64,000 nt of DNA, taken from Paulinella micropora (lineage: Eukaryota; Cercozoa; Imbricatea; Euglyphida; Paulinellidae). The stretch covers positions 208,501 through 272,500 of the forward strand of contig WBZZ01004058.1 of the NCBI GenBank assembly GCA_019918135.1. The letters are read 5' to 3'. The position numbers and the translations under genes were made by a program. Below the pieces are notes generated by a model that saw nothing but the letters and a program-made list of their open reading frames with translations, made no database searches and was not told where the DNA came from. This document shows, piece after piece, positions 59,691 to 64,000 of this stretch (positions within the stretch are counted from its first letter, which is position 1; each line of letters begins with the position of its first letter).

Positions 59691-60350
59691 GGAGGGTGGG
59701 AAGGAGAAAGGAAGGAAGGAGGAAGATGGAAGGGGGAAGGAGGAAGGACGAGTAAGGACGAAGGAGGAATGTGAAAGGAGGCAACTGAGGAAGGAGGAAG
59801 GAGGAAGGAGAGTAAGGAGGAGGAAGGAGGAAGTTAAGGAGGAAGGAGGGAGGGAGGAGGGAGGAAGAAGAAAGGAGGAAGAAGGAAGAAGGAAGAAGGA
59901 GGAAACTGAGGAAGGAGGAAGGAAGGAGGAAGGAGGAAGGAGAAAGGAGAAAGGAGGAAGGAGAAAGGAGGAAGGAGGAAGGAGGAAAGAGGAAGGAGAA
60001 GGAAGGAAGGAGGAAGGAAAGAGGAAGGAGGGAGGAGGAAGGAGGAAGGAGGGCGGAAGAAGGAAGGAAGGAGGATGGAGGAGGGAGGGCGGAAGAGGGA
60101 GGAAGGAGGAAGGGGGAAGGACGAAGGGGGAAGGAGGAAGGAGGGAGGAGGGAGGAGGAAGGAGGGAGGAGGAAGGAAGAAGGAAGGAGGAAGGAAGGAA
60201 GGAAGGAGGAAGAAGGAAGAAGGAAGGAGGAAGGATGAGGAAGGAGGAAGGAGGGAGGAGGGAGGAGGAAGGAAGAAGGAAGAAGGAGGAAGGAAGAAGG
60301 CGGAAGGAGGAAGGAGGAAGGAGGAAACTGAGGAAGGAGGAAGGAGGAAA
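59655..60350. repeat. Poly-G run and (GGAAGGA)n homopurine tract
   Basis: About 33 G (59657-59689), then ~660 bp of GGAAGGA/GGAGGAA repeats, one continuous homopurine strand broken mainly by AACTGAGG at four points and a few T or C. Confidence 0.95.
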
Positions 60351-60660
60351 CTAGTACGTCGATCCTTTTTGCCTCTTTCTTTCTCTTTGCTCTCCTGTCC
60401 TTGTATGCTAACGAGGAGTGTTCTTCCCTCTTTTGTTTTTCTACCTATTTCTTTTCTCTTTCATTGTTTTTACTCCTTTTTGATATTCCTTCTTTTCCTT
60501 TTCAACGCTTTTTATTGTTTCCTGCATTTTGTATCTCTTTGAGACCTCTTGAAGTCCTTTGTCACACCTTCGTTTTGGTTTCAAGAATGAATTCGATCTC
60601 AGACTTATTTAATGACTTGCAAAACTGTCCTAACCTGCCTGGACGAAGCATTTTAAAAAA

Positions 60661-60727
60661 TTTAGTAGTAGTAGTAGTAGCAGTAGCAGTAGTAGTAGCA
60701 GTAGTAGTAGTAGTAGTAGTAGTAGTA
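60661..60727 (-). repeat. (CTA)n tail of LINE copy B
   Basis: About 22 TAG/CAG units on the plus strand, i.e. (CTA/CTG)n on the LINE strand, directly after the element's 3' region. Microsatellite 3' ends in place of poly(A) are known for several LINE clades. Confidence 0.75.
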
Positions 60728-60756
60728 AGATAGGATGGCAGTCCCCTTGTCGAGGA

Positions 60757-61089
60757 CTATGATCCTACAGACACACCAGAAGCAAGACCTCTGGTTAGTC
60801 TTTGAAAATGTCTATAAAATCTCCTGAGAAACAACCTCATACTAGCATCAACAGAATATAACGAATTCAGACATTTAGAGTGCAAAAGATGTATCCATTG
60901 ATCTAAAGAAATCAAACTATTCCACGAAATACAAGAACCAAAACATTGAATTTGTAAAGTCAATAAAGTAGAAAAACAAGGAATACAATCTTGAAAGACA
61001 TGAGTTTCGTGATGAATCTTATTATGACAAATATCACAGATCGCATTAACAGGGGAACCAAAACCACGATTAGATAGTCCAAACCTCAA
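60757..61089 (-). pseudogene. LINE ORF2 C-terminal zinc-site region (copy B)
   Basis: CDICHNKIHHETHVFQDC is the CxxC...HxxxxC-type site found after the reverse transcriptase in several APE-type LINEs. It is in a different frame from the upstream part of this copy. Confidence 0.7.
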
Positions 61090-61174
61090 ACAACCCGCCT
61101 TGCTAAAGAAATTAATCTCCTCCCCCCCTCATAATTACGACCTTTTAAATAAAACTCCATTTCTAAATTCGTTT

Positions 61175-62662
61175 TCACACGCTTATAAATAGACAGAGGG
61201 GACACTCGTAATTTCTCTTCCAATCTTTCTGTCCACAATCATGAATAATCTTTTTTAACCTTGACTTAGAAGAGTTCTTAATAAAAGCCAGAGAAACCTG
61301 AATTGCAATACAAGGTAACGACCTCGTAATATCTCTAAATACTCTTGTAACCCAATTATTACACTCATGACTAATCGCATTAAAACAACTAATCTTAAAC
61401 ATGCGGACTAACAAACAATCTTCTGGCATTGACAATAAAGACTGTAAGAAAGCCAATCTTCTATAATCACCTCGCCCAACCGATGACCACAAACCTAGCT
61501 CACCCTGACAAGCTAGACTAGGAAAATCTCTAGGGACACGCAACACTTTTCTCGCTACACCATGATTGAATGTATCACCCTCCTTCCAGCAAAATTCACT
61601 TCCCCAGTCCATAGATTTATACACAGACCCAGAAATTAATTGCATGGCAATATTAGGTGCAATACCTCTTCTAACCCCCATGGCTAACACCATGTTCAAA
61701 TTCTGCTTAGCTTTCTGTATCCTATCTTCTTTCATAATCTTCCAGGACAAATCACTCTCAAATATCACTCCCAAATACTTGTATGAGGTAGCTACTGCCA
61801 CCTTCACCCCTAATAAATTCCAAATACTATCCTGACCTTCACCCTTACTATTAAACACCACAACATTAGACTTATCCTGATTGTATTCCCGATTATTAGA
61901 ACGAACCCATTCCCCACACAAATCCAATTGCTATTGTAAGTTTGACGGGGAATTTGCTAACAATACAATGTCATCAATATACAATAGACAAGAAATACGC
62001 AAGGGAGAAATCAAATTACTATCTGAACTGTTAGCTCCAACCGAGATACCCGTATTAGAATCACGTAACAACTTCGCTAAATCAGCTGTATATAAACAGT
62101 AAAGTAAAGGAGAAAGAGGGCACCCTTGTCTTACTCCTCTTCCTGCATCAAACCAATCAGACATACCATTCTGAATATCAACTCGACTCTGAACTGAATG
62201 ATAAAGGCCTTTCAACGCACGTAAGAAAAAACTAGAAACTCCCATCCTTTCCAATTTCATCCAAAGAAGATCTCTTTCAACAGAATCATAAGCTTTAGAC
62301 ACATCTAAGAAAGCAGAGAACACAGGACCCTTATGGTTAGCAAGCAATTCATGAAGCAAAAAAATCTGATGCTGTCCTCTACCTCTTCTTGCACCTCCTT
62401 GTTCAATAGGCAAAACATCATTCTGCGTTACCCAATCAGTCAATCTATTTAACAAGAGAGTAGCATAAAATTTATCGATCACAGATAACAAAGTAACAGG
62501 CCTAAACTGATCAGCTTTTGTCCTACCTCCTTTACCTTTATAGATAGGTTTAATAATACCCCTAGTATGGTCCAAAGGTTTAATACCAGTGGCTAAACAC
62601 CTATTAAATAACGCAGTAAACAAACATATCGCATTTTTACTCTCATCAAGAAGCCACAACAA
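61175..62662 (-). pseudogene. LINE reverse transcriptase region (copy B)
   Basis: Motifs in order: IIKPIYKGKGGRTKADQFRP (motifs 1-2), FLDVSKAYDSVERDLL (motif A Asp), RGVRQGCPLSPLLYCLYTAD (motif B), CLLYIDDIVLLAN (motif C, YIDD instead of the common YADD), then YKYLGVIFESDLSWK (motif E). One in-frame TAG at 61928-61930 splits the frame just after motif C; both sides are in the same phase. The enzyme would make cDNA at the nicked target. Confidence 0.85.
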
Positions 62663-63221
62663 AATCTCTCCTGGAATTCCATCTGGCCCTACTGCTTTAT
62701 TGGGTCTTAAAGAGACTTCAGCTTTCTTAATTTCATCATCAGTAAAAAATTGTTTATCTAACGAGAAAACAACACGCTGACAGCTTACTCCATTTACACA
62801 TGCGTAGGAGGTGCAGGCAAATTACTAGGCCAATTTAACTGTTTATGGTACTGCTCTGCAAAAACTGTGGCTGCTTCCTTACTCCCCACCACCTCTCCTC
62901 AATTGTTCTCAATCTGTCTAGGACTATCTGACTCTTTACCCAAGAACCTCCTCAGAATATCCCAAGCCTTACGTGGGTTTGCCTTCATGTCTGCTACTAC
63001 CTGACGCAAATCCTCCTCTTTTCTCTTATTCCTCAACTCCTTCAATTTGTTTTTAAACAACAGGTTAAATTCCTTTAGAGCCACAACTATCTTCTTTCTT
63101 TCACTTCCATCTCTAGTGCGTGCCAACTGACGAAGTAACTCTAACTTCTTCTTTCTTAGCTCCTTCAACTCTGGATGTACAAAAAAATCAGCATGATTTT
63201 GGATTTGTCTCCTATTTCTCG

Positions 63222-63868
63222 CTACATCATCAATAATTGGGCAATAATTCGAATAAAAGAATTGGAGGATGTCTTCAGATGAAGCATCACGAACTTCACA
63301 CGGAAAGCAGGAAGAGAATCAGCACATACATTCAAATCAACATTCCTTTTCCATACATATTTTGTTTTTTGAAGTATGTAGTTCCCACCACTCTGCTGAC
63401 TTGTGGAATTAGACTTTTGCATCTTGACATCTACAGTAATCAACTTGTGATCACTAAAAGGAATGAAATACTGAGGCCAAGTAACGTAATTGTCAACGTC
63501 ACTGACCAACGAAGGAGAACACAAACAATAATCTATTAAAGAATCATAACCTTTTACAGCACAAAAAGTATATCAGCTTTCCCAAGTAAACCAGTTAATA
63601 AAACCAGAGGCACAGATTCCAAATTTCGCACAAATTCATCAGCATGTGGCGTAGTATTCCCATGGGGGGTCGGAATCCTCCTTACCACTCCTCCACTGAC
63701 TTGTCCTGAAAACTCATGATCAATATACTTCAAATCAGAGTCAAATAAATTTGTCTTTGTAGCACTAACTTGGAAATTAAAATCACCTAACAGCATAATG
63801 TTATAATTGGCTCTGTGCCACTCCTGAAACCACTGACTGCAACGCTTTGAGTTGAGATTTGAACCCAC
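63222..63868 (-). pseudogene. LINE AP-endonuclease region (copy B)
   Basis: LGDFNFQVSATKTNLFDSDL and PFSDHKLITVDVKMQKSNST match copy A. Indels relative to copy A (for example near 63571 and 63288) break the frame. Confidence 0.8.
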
Positions 63869-64000
63869 CTCCTTGTCTTTTGGTTGGACGGAGATAAATA
63901 TTTCCTACAACAAGATTCAGATGCTTAATAAGAATCCACTGTGTGTCTTCCAAGTATTTCAATTGAGACTTATCAATAAAACTGTTGACAGCAAACCTTA

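Larger units (their letters stand above)
60661..64000 (-). mobile_element. LINE copy B, 3' part, degenerate
   Basis: Same family and orientation as copy A; 63064-64000 parallels 1-940. Reading the minus strand: endonuclease (LGDFNFQVSATKTNLFD; IPFSDHKLITVDVKM), a basic linker, reverse transcriptase, a C-terminal zinc site, and a (CTA)n tail. The frame is interrupted repeatedly (stops at 63554, 63222, 62899 and 61931, and a frame change between 61175 and 61089), so this copy is dead. It ends at the trinucleotide tail next to the homopurine tract. Confidence 0.9.

Noticed and set aside
59100-60542. Frames rich in Met/Tyr/Val/Cys/His and Glu/Lys/Gly/Arg
   Set aside because: Translations of tetranucleotide and homopurine repeats; no protein-like composition.

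Overview
The window is nuclear DNA of a unicellular eukaryote, most likely an alga or related protist; I cannot fix the lineage. Four things point there: F-box/LRR, Sel1-repeat, RING/TRAF-type and TIR-like/TPR genes; a 41-nt GT-AG intron inside a Sel1 gene; non-LTR retrotransposons (LINEs) at both ends; and a compact AT-rich virus-like insertion of the type integrated in algal and protist genomes. The gene-poor stretches are GC-rich and full of homopurine runs, long G/C tracts, microsatellites and short dispersed repeats.

Layout. 1-3163 (minus): 5' part of LINE copy A, with ORF1 followed in the same frame, after one TGA, by ORF2 (Cys-rich finger, AP endonuclease). 3.8-12.53 kb: AT-rich virus-like element with a TVpol/SF3-helicase replication block, a beta-rich protein, a very long fibre-like protein ending in a peptidase-S74 chaperone signature, and four small genes. 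It is broken in about four places and looks young. 12.5-18 kb: two HNH-nuclease gene copies in a ~1.1-kb duplication, and a Sel1 gene. 18.4-24.8 kb: F-box/LRR genes and relics, plus a protein whose first ~28 residues align without gaps to the histone H3 tail. 25.1-26.7 kb: a membrane protein and a spliced Sel1 gene, head to head. 26.8-30.6 kb: mostly repeats around one RING/TRAF-type gene. 31.2-46.5 kb: a three-member LRR family (first two copies here), a third HNH gene, another F-box/LRR gene and several frameshifted genes. 46.6-53.4 kb: hairpin repeats, a duplicated minisatellite block, a GNAT acetyltransferase relic joined to a Fanzor/TnpB relic, and the third LRR copy. 53.6-59.0 kb: a Sel1 gene ending in a 40-bp inverted repeat, a hypothetical gene, and a TIR-like/TPR gene with an in-frame TAG. 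59.1-60.35 kb: microsatellites. 60.66-64 kb (minus): 3' part of LINE copy B, ending in a (CTA)n tail.

How it fits together. Most host genes belong to repeat-protein families (LRR, Sel1, TPR, F-box) that duplicate and decay; intact, frameshifted and fragmentary copies sit side by side. No operon logic applies except inside the virus-like element, where genes are tightly packed or overlap and a CTTATATATA-like motif precedes several starts. Many host breaks are 1-2 nt indels, some in homopolymer runs, so assembly error is a live alternative to pseudogenization. The least-described structures are a ~65-bp hairpin family (TGATATGG...CCATATCA), the palindrome TTTGAGCCC...GGGCTCAAA, the H3-tail protein and the GNAT-Fanzor junction.
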